Made by a program: the position numbers and the translations under genes. Below are positions 13,163 through 24,103 of a stretch of 64,000 nucleotides of DNA, piece after piece; position 1 is the first letter of the stretch, and each line of letters begins with the position of its first letter. This DNA comes from Terrilactibacillus sp. S3-3 (GTDB lineage Bacteria > Bacillota > Bacilli > Bacillales > Sporolactobacillaceae): contig CP129291.1 of assembly GCA_030437565.1 (NCBI GenBank), forward strand, positions 2,604,001-2,668,000. Direction: 5' to 3'. Under the pieces are notes generated by a model. That model was given only the letters and a program-made list of their open reading frames with translations, searched no databases and was not told the origin of the DNA.

Positions 13163-14329
13163 TTAACGCCTTATGTCGGACATCTCCGCCAGCCATTCAG
13201 AAAGCCAATGGCCCCATTCATTGCATTCAACAAGGAAGCCGTCGTGCCCGTACTTCGTCATTCTTTTATAAAAACGTGAAAGTGGTTGACAGCCCTTGTG
13301 CAAATCAATCATCCGCCTGATTTCTTTCGCCGGATAAAGAGAATCGCCTTCAAAGCCAACGGCTAAAACCGGCACTTTCAGCTTGGCCAGCGTGCCCGGA
13401 AGTGTCCCTCTGTTTCGCGTAATGTCATGTGAATCCAGTGCCTTTAATAAATAAAGGTAACTGTTGGCATCAAACCGCTTCGTTAATTTTTTTCCCTGAT
13501 AATTTAGATAGGACTCGACCTGGAAAGCCGTTTCCCGGTGAGACGTTCCCCATCCGTCTTTCGGCTGTCTTCCGAATCGTTCGCTAAAAAACAACGCGGC
13601 CGTCCGATACGTCAGCATGCCGAGCATCCGGGCCGTGCTGAGGCCTTGAACAGGCGGCTGTTCTTAGCATAGCATAGCCGCCGCCTAGCCAATTCGGATC
13701 ATCCATGATCGCCTTTCGCGCCGTCTGATTGAATGCGATCGAAAAATCGGAACTGGCCGGAGTGGCCGCTAAACAAATGCATGTATCGATAAAATCCGGA
13801 TACATTAAAGAGAGCTCCAGCACCTGCATGCCTCCCAGAGAGCCGCCAATGGCCGCAAACAAATGGTTAATGCCCATTTTTTTCAGGGCCAAATAATGAA
13901 CAGTCACGATATCACGGACGGTGACAAACGGAAAATCGGTTCGATACTGGCGCCCGGTACGCGGATTCACGCTCGCCGGACCGGTTGTTCCATTGCATCC
14001 CGCCAGTACATTAAATGTTACGGTTTGATATTTTTCAGTATCGATCGGTTTACTTCTGCCGACCAGTTCCGACCACCATCCCGGATCCGTTTCCGTCCCT
14101 ACGGCGGCCTGGCTCCCCGTCAGCGCATGACAAATCAAGATAACAGGAGCGTCCAAATCGCCGGCACGTCATAGGCAACCGTCACGTTTTTCAAAATCAC
14201 TCCGGATTCCAATGTGACTTTATCAAGTTCCAAGGTCCCATAAGAAACAGCATAACGTCCTTTAGTAATCACCTGATTCTTCCCCCCTGCGAAAATGACT
14301 GATTTTGACGCAAGCTTAGCCTTATCCAC
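13163..14329 (-). CDS. metX: Homoserine O-acetyltransferase MetX, two frameshifts
   Basis: Alpha/beta-hydrolase that acylates homoserine for methionine synthesis. It shows LILICHALTGS-type oxyanion residues (here VILICHALTGSQAAVG), NVLAGCNGTTGP, the nucleophile elbow IGGSLGGMQVLEL, and C-terminal Asp and His of the triad in VGFEGDSLYPA and KYGHDGFLVE. About 388 residues. Shifts at about 14145-14160 and about 13630-13670. The upstream SAM riboswitch supports the methionine role. Sequence alone does not prove acetyl- over succinyl-CoA use. Confidence 0.92.
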
Positions 14330-14353
14330 CTTCCCCGCTTATCTAGGTATAAT

Positions 14354-14502
14354 AAAAAGCCCCTCGGAAAAGAGGGGCCCGCCGCCTCTCTTATCTGCCG
14401 GAAGCTTTCAAAGCTTCTGCAGGAATTAGCACCTTTCCAAGCGTCTGCCTGGAGGTTGCCGGGCATCATCGGGCCAGTCCCTCCGCCTCTCTGGATAAGA
14501 GA
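14354..14502 (-). ncRNA. SAM-I (S-box) riboswitch with terminator
   Basis: On the minus strand it runs CTCTTATCCAGAGAGG, then GGAGGGACTGGCCCGATG, CCCGGCAACC, AGGTGCTAATTCCTGCAG and the closing GATAAGAG. These are the conserved S-box elements in order. It ends in a terminator, GCCCCTC/GAGGGGC plus T tract at 14354-14379. SAM binding should terminate transcription ahead of metX. Confidence 0.97.
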
Positions 14503-14532
14503 TACATCGTATTCGTTTTGTTATGTATAAAA

Positions 14533-14561
14533 ATGTTACCATCAATCAGATGGGGTGTCAA
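14533..14561 (-). promoter_or_regulatory. SigA-type promoter of the S-box/metX transcript
   Basis: TTGACA (14556-14561) and TAACAT (14533-14538) are separated by 17 bases, with the riboswitch starting about 30 bases downstream. Confidence 0.75.
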
Positions 14562-14707
14562 TTGCCGGAACGTTATTTTTTGTTATTCTTATAAGAAAAG
14601 AATGATATGCTGAAACAATCAGCCGCAGTGCCTGGCCGGCCTTTGAAACCTCCCGACTGATTGGCCGATCCTATCCTATCCGCTCCATTAAAGAGAGAAC
14701 GGACAGG

Positions 14708-15067
14708 TTATTCTGATTCACGGCGGCGGAAATAAGCCGCCTCGCCCGTTAAAATAAACAGCGACTCCAATGTCAGAAGGTCATGCTGATCGCCGCTCAC
14801 CGTAAGCGCGCCGCTTGTTTCGAGGGCAAAAAGGCGATCCGCTCCGTCAAGCAAAGAGTCAATGGCGGGGTCGTCTCCCTTTATCACCACGTCCGCATCA
14901 GGCGAATTGCCAATCAGCGAACAGCTGCCGTTGTCAAAAAGAAGGTCAATGCGCTCAGAGTCTCCCTGAATACAAACCTTTATCGTCGCTGTTTCATACA
15001 AAGGCAGCAAAGCCGGCTTTTCGGCAAGAACGCGAATAAACTTTTCAGCCGCTTGTTTCAGCATCAA
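14708..15067 (-). CDS. SCP2 sterol-carrier-like domain protein
   Basis: 119 residues, intact, TTG start at 15067 after GGGGCGAG. The pattern is of an SCP2 fold: an amphipathic first helix (LKQAAEKFIRVLAEKP), beta strands TIKVCIQGDSERIDLLFD, then GDDPAIDSLLDGADRLFAL. SCP2 domains bind lipids in a hydrophobic tunnel. A similar small gene sits near gcvH and the fad genes in B. subtilis (yusD region). Function unproven. Confidence 0.65.
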   Translation of the reverse strand: MMLKQAAEKFIRVLAEKPALLPLYETATIKVCIQGDSERIDLLFDNGSCSLIGNSPDADVVIKGDDPAIDSLLDGADRLFALETSGALTVSGDQHDLLTLESLFILTGEAAYFRRRESE

Positions 15068-15158
15068 CTCGCCCCTTTCACTATCTAAAGTACAGCAAGG
15101 TCAGCACGCTTGTTCAAACATCCGTTCTTCCCGTATGTTCTCTAAAGCATTCATCTTT

Positions 15159-16221
15159 CTAAAGTAAGTGAATGCCGCCTGCCGGAGCCCGCCGGGAGTA
15201 GAAGTCAGCCGCAGACAGTCCTGACTTGTTGTCCGTTATTTGCCGCTTGCCGTTTGCCGATTGATTTTCCAAAGCATGGTCGTACCGAGCGTTGTGGCGC
15301 CGGGCATCTCTAAAATGTCGCAGCTGGCTCTTAAAAACAGCATCATCAAGATGACCCGAGTTTTGTGTTTTTATTAGCTGACTTGGCCACTGAAGTTCCG
15401 GTGCATTCTGATTAAACATTTGAACGTGCGATGCGCGCGACTCACTCGCCTGCTTTATTTTTATCGCTGAAAAATGTCTGGCCTCTTCCAAAGTCAGCCG
15501 CTCGTCATGCTGATTGGCCTTAAGATACAGCATGTATTTTCCAATAGACAGCTTTTTTTTTTTTTTCTGCGCATCGGCGTGCCGTTTCAATGATGCGTGG
15601 ATCCATTCGAGACTCGCGCCGCTGCTTTGCAGAAGATGCATCGCCCTGCCGTGCAATATATGGCTCACCGTTCTGAAAGGAACGCCGATCCCCCCGCTGC
15701 ACACGACCCGTCATAGTCGTTGCCACAAGGAAAAGAGAGTTGTTCTGCAGATATCCCTTTTCCTGCAATCTTGACATCACCATAGAAATAAAGTGTGACA
15801 GCGGCATATTTTGAAACGATTCAGGGTTCGGAATGATTGATTCCGCTTCCTTATTCATTGTTTGTACGGATAAAATATTGTAATCCTGATTGATCGTTGC
15901 CTCAATGCTTGGAATAATGTCAAAGCTCACGTAAGCCGCCGCATCGGCTTTGCTTTCGTATGAACTGTTGGACAGCGCGACAAAAGAAAATGACAGGCAT
16001 GCCGCAAGCATTGGAATCAAAAAATATTTTTTTAACAAGCAAGGCTGGGAAAGGTGCTTGGACAAAATGGTCTGGCCAATCGCCACCTCCGCCGTCCGTT
16101 TTAATTTTACCGACTTAAAAGCCCCGTCGTTGGTTAATAAGACGGCTTTTCGTCCTTCCTTAGACACAAGGATTCCTTTGTTACTCAGTCTCCTTCCCCT
16201 CCTTTCTCTAGGCTCTAGCAC
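15159..16221 (-). CDS. rsgI: Membrane anti-sigma factor RsgI, frameshifted
   Basis: Expected to hold SigI at the membrane. The cytoplasmic N-terminal RsgI domain reads NKGILVSKEGRKAVLLTNDG. One membrane helix (FLIPMLAACLSFSFVALS) follows, then an extracellular region with YVSFDIIPSIEATINQDYN, the standard RsgI middle domain. The C-terminal tail is short and hydrophilic; no carbohydrate-binding or enzymatic domain is visible. About 350 residues, with shifts at about 15690-15710 and possibly in the 14-base T run at about 15550. The start is uncertain: GTG 16221 overlaps the sigI end, while a CTG at 16186-16188 sits after an AGGAGG. Confidence 0.82.
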
Positions 16222-16988
16222 TGCGCAATCGTTTCCGGTTCAATATATGATTGCAAGGCACTAAAGCCGCCGATATAAATCAGCGCCAACGCTATTATAT
16301 ACTTTCGATTCCTTTCAATTGTTTTGCGACTGCATGACACAAATTGAAGCAACTCTTTTATTGGCAGCTGCTTTTTCTTTTGCAGAAAACGAACAAGTGA
16401 TTCGTGTTCTACCAGTTTTTTGGCCACAATTTTTGCATTTTCGCGGGCATCAACGTGTTTTGGGCAGTGCTTGCTCAAGACATTGAACGTGATCCCAAAT
16501 TTTAGTAAAAGTTGCTGATAAGCCTCGATTTGTTCCAAGCGCTCTTCAATTTGACACTGCTCTTCATAGAAATCTATCGCCGCGCGCTGCTCAATATAGC
16601 TTTCTTCCAGTTCGTTTTCATCCCGATGTTCCTTTTGATCCAAATAAATATTGCGCACGTCTCTGGATTCTTTGCGGATAAAATCAATAATCCGCCGGCG
16701 GATAACCATGTCCGCAAAGGTTAAAAACTTGCTTCCTTGCCCTTTTTGATATTGATCCATGGCTTCGTTGAAAGCGACGAGTCCGACGCTGAATTCATCC
16801 ATTGTTTGATCAATAAATCGATTGCATACTTTTGAAACCACCTTTTTAATAAAAGGTTGGTAGGATTTTATAATTATATTTCTTAATGATTCGTCGCCTT
16901 TTTGAACTTTAAAGATATTCGTTTCAAGTGGAAAGACCAGTGCTGAATCCATTGCCAACTGGTTCATATTTAAATTGTTCACTGTCAC
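16215..16988 (-). CDS. sigI: RNA polymerase sigma factor SigI
   Basis: Alternative sigma factor linked in Bacillus to heat and cell-wall stress. 257 residues, intact. It has a sigma-70 region 2 with SYQPFIKKVVSKVCNR, FSVGLVAFNEAMDQY and KFLTFADMVIRRRIIDFIRK, and a SigI-type C-terminal DNA-binding region (VSCSRKTIERNRKYIIALAL). It overlaps rsgI by a few bases, the standard pairing. Confidence 0.93.
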   Translation of the reverse strand: MTVNNLNMNQLAMDSALVFPLETNIFKVQKGDESLRNIIIKSYQPFIKKVVSKVCNRFIDQTMDEFSVGLVAFNEAMDQYQKGQGSKFLTFADMVIRRRIIDFIRKESRDVRNIYLDQKEHRDENELEESYIEQRAAIDFYEEQCQIEERLEQIEAYQQLLLKFGITFNVLSKHCPKHVDARENAKIVAKKLVEHESLVRFLQKKKQLPIKELLQFVSCSRKTIERNRKYIIALALIYIGGFSALQSYIEPETIAQC

Positions 16989-17033
16989 GATTCACCTCGC
17001 TAGAAATCTCTCATTTCATCATTGTTATATCAT

Positions 17034-17094
17034 CGAATAAGACGTTGATCTCGATTTGTCAAAAATTTTTGTTAAGAAATTAATATATGGGGGT
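17034..17094 (-). promoter_or_regulatory. Possible sigI promoter region
   Basis: TTGACA (17057-17062) with TATTCG 17 bases downstream resembles a SigA promoter with a weak -10. An ACCCCC hexamer like the SigI -35 lies at 17089-17094, but no CGAA is seen at matching spacing, so autoregulation is not supported directly. Confidence 0.35.
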
Positions 17095-17099
17095 CATAG

Positions 17100-17470
17100 A
17101 ATGAAAAACTAATTTTTTTGCCCCTGTATCCTTTATACCATTAAATAGCCGATATAGAGATACAAATTTATAACAAATTGAGCAATTTGTTAACAATTAT
17201 GACGAGATAGGTAACGATGAGAATCTCTAGCAATCAATCATGTCCAAACATTTATGGAGATGAACGGCCGATTCTATCTTGTAAACGATTCTTATTATCA
17301 ATCCTTCTTCAAGCAGCGACATCAGGCATCACCTTTTCGGCGGCCAAGCCAGCATCCTTTCCGCCAAAGGCATGTGCCGCAGAACGGGCTGCAATCAACC
17401 ATTCTATTGTCTGATCGGAAGGCATTGATAAGCTTTTGTTCGCTAGTTTCCGAATCAGCCCCATCTTGAT
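17100..17470. other. Intergenic stretch between sigI and gcvH
   Basis: AT-rich at 17100-17220, then more GC. A 51-codon minus-strand ORF (17309-17464) lacks a good ribosome site, so I do not call it. Otherwise nothing recognised. Confidence 0.4.
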
Positions 17471-17500
17471 CCGAAGAAAGCCTGGAGAATATCTCCAGGC
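17471..17500 (-). terminator. Terminator of gcvH
   Basis: GCCTGGAGA/TCTCCAGGC hairpin (17480-17500) followed on the minus strand by TTTCTTC, 15 bases after the gcvH stop. Confidence 0.8.
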
Positions 17501-17515
17501 TGCTTCGCGATCTTG

Positions 17516-17907
17516 TTACTCTTCACTGATCAGATTGGCATAAGCTTTTGCATCGAGCAATTTGTCAAACTCTTCAGGATCACTCGGTTCGATGACAATC
17601 ATCCAAGCTTTTTCATAAGGCGACTCATTCACAAATTCAGGCGAGTCTTCCAGCGTTTCGTTTCGTTCACTTCTACGACTTTGCCGCTCACCGGTGCATA
17701 AAGTTCCGAAACCGTTTTTACGGATTCAACGCTGCCGAACGGTTCGTTCGCTTTCAGTTCGCTGTCTACCTCAGGCAATTCAACAAACACAATATCTCCC
17801 AGTTCGTTTTGTGCAAATTCCGTGATGCCGACATATACTTTTCCATCCGCATCCTTTTTAACCCATTCATGTTCTTCTGAGTATTGCAAATCCTGTGGTA
17901 CGCTCAT
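17516..17907 (-). CDS. gcvH: Glycine cleavage system H protein, one frameshift
   Basis: Lipoyl carrier protein of glycine cleavage and, in Bacillus, hub for lipoate assembly. It begins [18 protein letters not shown] and carries [20 protein letters not shown]. The lipoyl lysine is in [17 protein letters not shown]. In the repaired frame it continues [15 protein letters not shown] to AYANLISEE. About 130 residues. A one-base deletion near 17652 (after VEVNETK) breaks the frame. LipA and LipM, which act on this protein, are encoded at 51-53 kb. Confidence 0.93.
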
Positions 17908-18058
17908 CCGTTTGCCTCCGTTTCTGCTTTACCATGTTCAAATCCATCTTATTATAATGCTGCCAATCCGGCAAGCTGTTTTGTCATGTGCTTTCTTTAC
18001 CGCCCATGGCAAACAGCTTAAAGATACCCAGCCGTCCTGCTATCCCGGGAATCCGCCC

Positions 18059-18445
18059 TTACTTTGAAGAATCCGGCAGCGATCCCCAAACATTCTGAAA
18101 AGTATCTTCATCAAATCCAACAGTCACATGGTCAAGATCAAAAATGATCGGGCGCTTAACAGCATGCGTGCCGTCCGAAGCTAGCCAATTGAGCAGTTCT
18201 TCTTCCGAAGCGGTCTTGATTTTGTCCTTCATGCCCAGTTCCCGATAGCGGCGGCCGCTCGTGTTGAAAAACTTTTTCAGCGGTAATCCGCTTTTTTCAT
18301 AAAATGTCTTCAACTCGACTTTCGATGGCGGAGATTGAACAATATGAATATCCGTATAAGGGATGCTTCGTTCATCCAGCCATTTCTTGGCCTTTCTTGA
18401 TGTCCCGCAGTTCGGGTAGCTATACACCGTTAACATGGGTTTCAC
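18059..18445 (-). CDS. ArsC/Spx-family protein, YusI-like
   Basis: Thioredoxin-fold protein of 125-128 residues, intact. The active-site region is YPNCGTSRKAKKWLDE, a CxxS arrangement with no second cysteine at the Spx CxxC position. GLPLKKFFNTSGRRYRELGMK and the cis-Pro-type segment RPIIFDLDHVTVGF follow. Its position between gcvH and fadE matches yusI in B. subtilis. The better start is Met at about 18436 (MLTVYSYPN). Whether it is a reductase or a regulator is unknown. Confidence 0.85.
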   Translation of the reverse strand: MKPMLTVYSYPNCGTSRKAKKWLDERSIPYTDIHIVQSPPSKVELKTFYEKSGLPLKKFFNTSGRRYRELGMKDKIKTASEEELLNWLASDGTHAVKRPIIFDLDHVTVGFDEDTFQNVWGSLPDSSK

Positions 18446-18576
18446 ACCCTTCTTCTAGATTCTCTGTTAACATTATACTTGTTTTATGATGTCAAAAAAA
18501 GCATTTCAAAGCAAAAATTTTTCAAAGTCTTCGGAATCGAACAGAGAATCAGCGCAGAAACGGCGGCGATTAGTCG

Positions 18577-20364
18577 TTAAGCCGTATAGTGTTCCGTCTC
18601 AAGCACGCGGGCGGCGATGGCTCGCTTAATAGAAATCGTATCGTCCGGCTGAAACCGCGACAGTTTGCGCAAAGACGAAAGGACGAGCTGGCGCTGGTCT
18701 CCGATAGCGGTTGCAAGCAGCGAGTCTTTGGCCAGGCCGACCACTTTTTCGAACGCTTCTTGGCAATGAACCACAGTCAAGCGGATTTTTTGCGCCGCCT
18801 TTTTTTCACCGCTCTTTGCAATCGCTTTTTTTTTCCGTCCGGACAATCGCCGATTCCATCGTGTAAATCGCACCGACGATATCGGCGGATCTCGCCAGAA
18901 TTTCTTCCTCATTAGAAAGCTGCTTGCCAAAACGCTCTACGGCGAGCCCGGCTGTCAATAAAAAGATCTTTTTCGCTTTATGCAGCAGGTCTTTCTGTTG
19001 GGAGAGAGTACCTTGGCCCGGATCTTCCGCTCTTAGCAGCAGCAGTTCTTCCTGAAGCTGCTGCGCTTTTTGCAAGAGCGGCAGTTCGCCTTTCAGTGCT
19101 TTTTTGAGCAATGTGGACGGCACAATCAGGCGGTTGATTTCATTCGTGCCTTCAAAAATACGGTTTCTTGCATCGCGGTAGATCCGTTCCACTTCATATT
19201 CATGCATATATCCATATCCGCCGTGAATCTGCACCGCTTCATCGGCCACTTCGCTCAATGTTTCCGAGGCAAAGACTTTATTCAGCGAGCATTCGATCGC
19301 ATACTCGGCGATCGCAGCGGCCACTAATTTTCCATCGTTTGCTTCCTCATCCTTCAATTGATCCAATTTTTTGGCAAAAAGGCCGCCCGTCCGGTAAACA
19401 GAGCTTTCCGAAGCATATGTTTTGACCGCCATCTCCGCTAATTTTTCTTGAATAAGTGTAAAATTAGCAATGGCTGTTCCAAATTGTTTGCGCTCCTTCG
19501 CATATTTAGCGGCCAGTTCGATCGCCTGCTTGCAGGCCCCAATCGTGCCGACGGCCAATTTATACCGGCCCATGTTCAGGATATTAAAGGCGATGATGTG
19601 GCCCCGTCCTGGAACACCGAGCAGGTTTTCCTTCGGCACCGGTACGTCTTCCAAAATCAAAGTCCGTGTGTGGATGATCCTCTAATCCCCATTTTGTTTT
19701 CTTCCGCTCCTGTCGACACCCCTGGAAAATCTTTTTCTACTATAAAAGCGGAGAATTGTTCGCCGTCGATTTTGGCATAAACGACAAACACGTCGGCAAA
19801 CCCTGAATTGGTGATCCATTGTTTCTCGCCGTTCAAAATATAATGCGTGCCTTCCGCATTCAGCCGGGCGGTTGTCTTGGCCCCGCGCGCATCCGATCCC
19901 GAGCCTGATTCCGTTAAAGCATAGGCCGCGAACTTGTTTCCGACCGCCAGATCCGGCAAATATTTTTTCTTTTGCGCCTCATTCCCGAACATGACGATCG
20001 GCAGTGTGCCGATGCCGACGTGGGCGCCATAACTGAGTGAAAACGAGCCAGCCGGGGCAAACTTTTCCGTGATGAGCGACGAGCTGATTTTATCCAGTCC
20101 CAGACCGCCATATGCTTCCGGAATATCCGCACCAAGCAGGCCGATATCTCCCGCTTTTTTCAGCAACTTCTTTGTCAGATCAAGATCTTTCTTCTCAAGC
20201 TGCTCAACGTAGGGACGCACCTCTTTTTTTATATAATCTTCGGTCGTTTTAGCAATCATCAGGTGCTCTTCTGTAAAATCCTCGGGTGTGAAAAGATCTC
20301 CAGGTTCAATGTCCTCGATGACAAATGCGCCGCCTTTTAACTGTTTTTCCGAAATGTCAGCCAT
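18577..20364 (-). CDS. fadE: Acyl-CoA dehydrogenase FadE, two frameshifts
   Basis: First oxidation step of fatty-acid beta-oxidation. The frame pieces together show YALTESGSGSDARGAKTTA (FAD/substrate contact), WITNSGFADVFVVYAK, GRYKLAVGTIGACKQAIELA, and the catalytic region VQIHGGYGYMHEYEVERIYRDAR with EGTNEINRL. A C-terminal extension of roughly 200 residues typical of FadE/YusJ follows, giving about 595 residues. Shifts at about 19660-19685 and in the T run at about 18826-18835. Last gene of the fadN-fadA-fadE operon. Confidence 0.93.
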
Positions 20365-20427
20365 TTTTGTATCCTCCCTTTATAAAATAATTTTTTTAAA
20401 TAGCTCGCGTTCCCCAACTATCTTCTT

Positions 20428-21609
20428 TTAATCAATAAGTTCAAAGATACCGCATGCGCCCATGCCGCCGCCGACACACATCGTCACGATCCCATACTCA
20501 GCACCGCGCCGTCTCATTTCATAAATACAGGACAAAGACAATTTCGTGCCTGTGCAGCCGAGCGGGTGGCCGAGCGCAATCGCGCCGCCATTAATATTGA
20601 CGATGTCTTCATCCATGCCGAGACTGCGTATAACTTGAATGGACTGCGAGGCGAAGGCTTCGTTCAATTCATTCATCACACCGATATCAGATAGGCTGAG
20701 GCCGGCAAGTTTCAGTGCTTTCGGCACCGCGGCAACAGGTCCGATCCCCATAATTTCCGGCGGCACCCCGGCCGCCGCAAAAGCTCTGAACTTGGCCAAC
20801 GGTTTAAGCCCTTCTGCCCGCGCCTTATCGGCATTCATCACAAGGACGCTCGCCGCGCCGTCGCTCGTCTGCGAGGAGTTGCCGGCCGTCACCGAGCCGT
20901 TTCGGGCAAAAGCAGGTTTCAATTTCGACAAGGCTTCGATGGATGTGTCCCGCCGCACCCCTTCATCGACTGCGATCGTTTCCACCTTTTCCTGGACAAC
21001 GTTTTGGTCGTTGAGCCATCTTTTGACCACTTCTACGGGCACCGTTTCATCATTGAATTTTCCCTCATCAATCGCTTTTGCCGCCCGCTGATGGCTGCGC
21101 AAAGCAAATTGATCTTGTTCTTCTCTTGATATGCCGTACTTGTTCGCCACGGCTTCTGCGGTCAGCGGTCCCATGCTCAAATAATATTCCGGAGCGCTTT
21201 CGACAAGCGTCTTATTCAGCTTTGTCGTATGTCCGCCCATCGGCACAAGCGACATCGATTCGATCCCGCCGGCAATCACGGCATTGACAGCTCCAAGTTT
21301 GATCTGATCGGCCGCATAGGCAATCGACTGCAGCCCGGAGGCGCAATAACGGTTAATCGTCACGGCCGGAACCTCGATCGGCAGGCCACTGAGCGCCCCG
21401 ACCATCCTGGCGACATTCATCCCCTGCTCAGCTTCCGGCATCGCGCAGCCTATAATGAGGTCATCAATCTCCCCCTCATATCCGGAACGTTTTAATGTTT
21501 CTTTGACCGTAATCGCTCCCAGATCATCGGGTCTTGTTTGAGCAAAACTTCCTTTGAATGCTTTGCCTACAGGCGTGCGGGCGCCCGTAACAATGACAGC
21601 TTCTCCCAT
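20428..21609 (-). CDS. fadA: Acetyl-CoA C-acyltransferase FadA
   Basis: Thiolase completing beta-oxidation. 393 residues, intact. The nucleophile is in NRYCASGLQSIAYAAD, the histidine in NINGGAIALGHPLGCTG, and the second cysteine in VTMCVGGGMGACGIFE. Start ATG 21609 follows AGGAGGGG. It sits 15 bases after fadN, so it is cotranscribed. Confidence 0.97.
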   Translation of the reverse strand: MGEAVIVTGARTPVGKAFKGSFAQTRPDDLGAITVKETLKRSGYEGEIDDLIIGCAMPEAEQGMNVARMVGALSGLPIEVPAVTINRYCASGLQSIAYAADQIKLGAVNAVIAGGIESMSLVPMGGHTTKLNKTLVESAPEYYLSMGPLTAEAVANKYGISREEQDQFALRSHQRAAKAIDEGKFNDETVPVEVVKRWLNDQNVVQEKVETIAVDEGVRRDTSIEALSKLKPAFARNGSVTAGNSSQTSDGAASVLVMNADKARAEGLKPLAKFRAFAAAGVPPEIMGIGPVAAVPKALKLAGLSLSDIGVMNELNEAFASQSIQVIRSLGMDEDIVNINGGAIALGHPLGCTGTKLSLSCIYEMRRRGAEYGIVTMCVGGGMGACGIFELID

Positions 21610-21624
21610 GTTTCCACCCCTCCT

Positions 21625-23979
21625 CTAATTTCGCAGCGGTTTTCTTTTCGCCAGCATATATTGCACGTTCCTGAGTCTTCGGCTCGCCAAGCAGGCTGAG
21701 AAAAGCTTCCTTTTCCAGATTCAGCATGTACTCTTCGCTCATTATCGTTCCTTCCGGCAATCCTCCCCCGGAAAGGATATAAGCCAGTTTTTTGCCGATA
21801 ACAAGATCGTAATCGCTGGCATATCCGGCGTGTTTCATCATTTCGGCTCCCATCACCATCGCGGCATATCCCGATTCGCCCGCCACCGGAATATCCGGTT
21901 TGGCCGGCGGACGATAGCCTTGTTCATACATCGCTAGTGTTCTTTGTTTAGCCTGATAGACAAGATGTTTCCGGTTTGCCGTTATCACGTCTGCCTGGCG
22001 AATGAATCCCATGTCTTTCGCCTCAGCTGCGGATGTCGATACCTTCGCTGTTGCAATCAGTTCAAATGCCCGCGCCGCCGTTTTTATCACATCCGCTTTG
22101 ATTCCAGGTGCCGACCGCTCAAGAAGATGTAAATATAATTCCTTTGTTCCGCCGCCGCCCGGGATGAGGGCCGACACCTGTTTCAACAAGCCCGATATAA
22201 GACTCCATCCCTGCCTGAACTGCGTCCACGGCCAGGCAAATCTCCGCTCCGCCGCCGAGGGTCATCGAAAACGGCGCCGCGACAACCGGCCGGGCGGCGT
22301 ATTTCATGCTCAGCATCGTTTCCTGAAACTGGCGGATGATCAAATCGAGTTCAAAAAAGTTTTCATCCTGCGCTTCGAACAGCATCAGTGCGAGATTGGC
22401 ACCGACACAAAAATGCTTGCTTTCGTTCGCCAGAACTAATCCTTTATTTTTTTTTTCCACTTCTTCAACCGATTGGCGGATCATCGATAAAACATCGGGC
22501 CCGAGCGCATTGTTCAGCGAATGAATCTCCAAAGCAGCAATATCATCGCCGATGTCAATCAGGCTTGCTCCATTATTCTCTTTAATAACTTTGTTTTGCT
22601 CCTTCAACGTCTGCAAATAGATCGTCTTGCCGTCTCTCGGCACGGGAACATAATCCCCTTTACGGTATAAAAAGTTTCACCGTTCTCTTTTTTATAAAAA
22701 GAAGCGAAGCCCTTTTCGGCCATTTCACTGATCCATGCCGGAATGCTTTCCCCTTCGTCACGCATTTTTTTCAGCGATTCCGAAAATCCGAGCGCATCCC
22801 ATGTTTCAAATGGTCCGTAAGACCAGTTAAAGCCCCATTTCAGCGCAATATCAATGTCATAAATGGAATCGGCAATTTCCCCCGCCTTCTCGGCAGAATA
22901 CAAAAGCATCGGCTTTAAAATCGACCAGAGAAAGTCGCCGGCCCGATCATTGGCAAATGCAAGCGCTTTAATTCTTTGCCGCGGAGATTTCAAGGCTTTT
23001 GCCGCTTGTATGGAAGGGGCATTAAGTTTTTGACGCGGTCCATAATTTAATGTTTCAGGATTTAACTGGAGAATGTCCTTTCCCTTTTTCAGGAAAAACC
23101 CCTGGCCCGATTTGCTCCCTATCCAGCCCTTTTCGAGCATTTTATAAAGAAAATCCGGCACTTCAACGCTTGCCGTTCTTTTTCATCAGACACGTTTTCC
23201 CTCACGTTGTCGGCAACATGGACATAAGTATCAAGCCCGACAACATCGAGTGTGCGAAATGTCGCGCTTTTTGCCCGCCCAATGAGCGGACCCGTGATCG
23301 AATCGACTTCGCCGACACTGTAGCCTTTATCAAGCATTTCCTTGACTGTGACCTGAAGCCCGTAGGTACCGATTCGATTGGCAATGAAATTAGGGGTATC
23401 CTTCGCTAGAACGACTCCTTTTCCCAATGCCTCTTCCCCAAACTTTTTAAAGAAATCAACCACTTTCGGATGAGTATATTGAGTTGGGATCACTTCAAGC
23501 AATGTCATATAGCGGGGCGGATTAAAAAAATGGGTGCCCAAAAAATATTGTTTGAAGTCTTCTGAACGCCCGTCGGCCATGGCATGGATCGAAATGCCGG
23601 ACGTATTTGAACTGACGATCGATCCTTTCTTGCGGTACTTATCAATCTGCTGGAAGACCTGCTGCTTAATATCCAGTCTTTCCGTTACGACTTCGACTGT
23701 CCAATCGACTTCCGACAAACGCCTAATGTCATCTTCTAAATTGCCAACATCGATCATGCGGATATTATCCGTCTTTGTCAGCGGCGCCGGTTTTTGTTTC
23801 AGAAGCCTTTTCAGTGCGGCCAGTCCAAGGCGATTGCGTGCCTTTTTGTCGCTTGAGTCGATCGCTTCCTTTGGCACAATATCGAGCAGAAGAACAGGTA
23901 TTCCGACATTGGCAAGATGCGCGGCAATCGAAGCGCCCATCACTCCTGAACCAATAACGGCAACTTTTCGAATCTCCAT
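21625..23979 (-). CDS. fadN: 3-hydroxyacyl-CoA dehydrogenase/enoyl-CoA hydratase FadN, about four frameshifts
   Basis: Bifunctional enzyme of about 784 residues. The N-terminal NAD-binding dehydrogenase domain opens VAVIGSGVMGASIAAHLANV; FLGTHFFNPPRYMTLLEVI and KDTPNFIANRIGTYGLQ follow. The C-terminal crotonase domain has NESKHFCVGANLALM and AAPFSMTLGGGAEICLAVD. The repaired last codons end in TAG at 21625. Shifts are at about 23140-23180, 22600-22645, 22130-22190 and 21650. It is promoter-proximal and carries a FadR-type operator upstream. Confidence 0.93.
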
Positions 23980-24085
23980 CGCTTTCCCTCCTTATGAAAC
24001 GCTCATAAAGTTTCTTTACATTTCAACGTACTACGAACAGCAAATATTATGAGAGGCGAAAGGATTGACCATTATCGCCATTTTT

Positions 24086-24103
24086 TGAATGAATGCTCAT
24101 TCA
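24086..24103. promoter_or_regulatory. FadR (YsiA)-type operator
   Basis: TGAATGA-ATGC-TCATTCA, a perfect 7-bp dyad with a 4-base centre, matches the Bacillus FadR consensus of TGAATGA/TCATTCA arms. It lies about 105 bases upstream of fadN. Long-chain acyl-CoA should relieve repression. Confidence 0.85.

Noticed and set aside
17309-17464. 51-codon minus-strand ORF after gcvH
   Set aside because: Starts just past the gcvH terminator, has no ribosome site, and I recognise no family.
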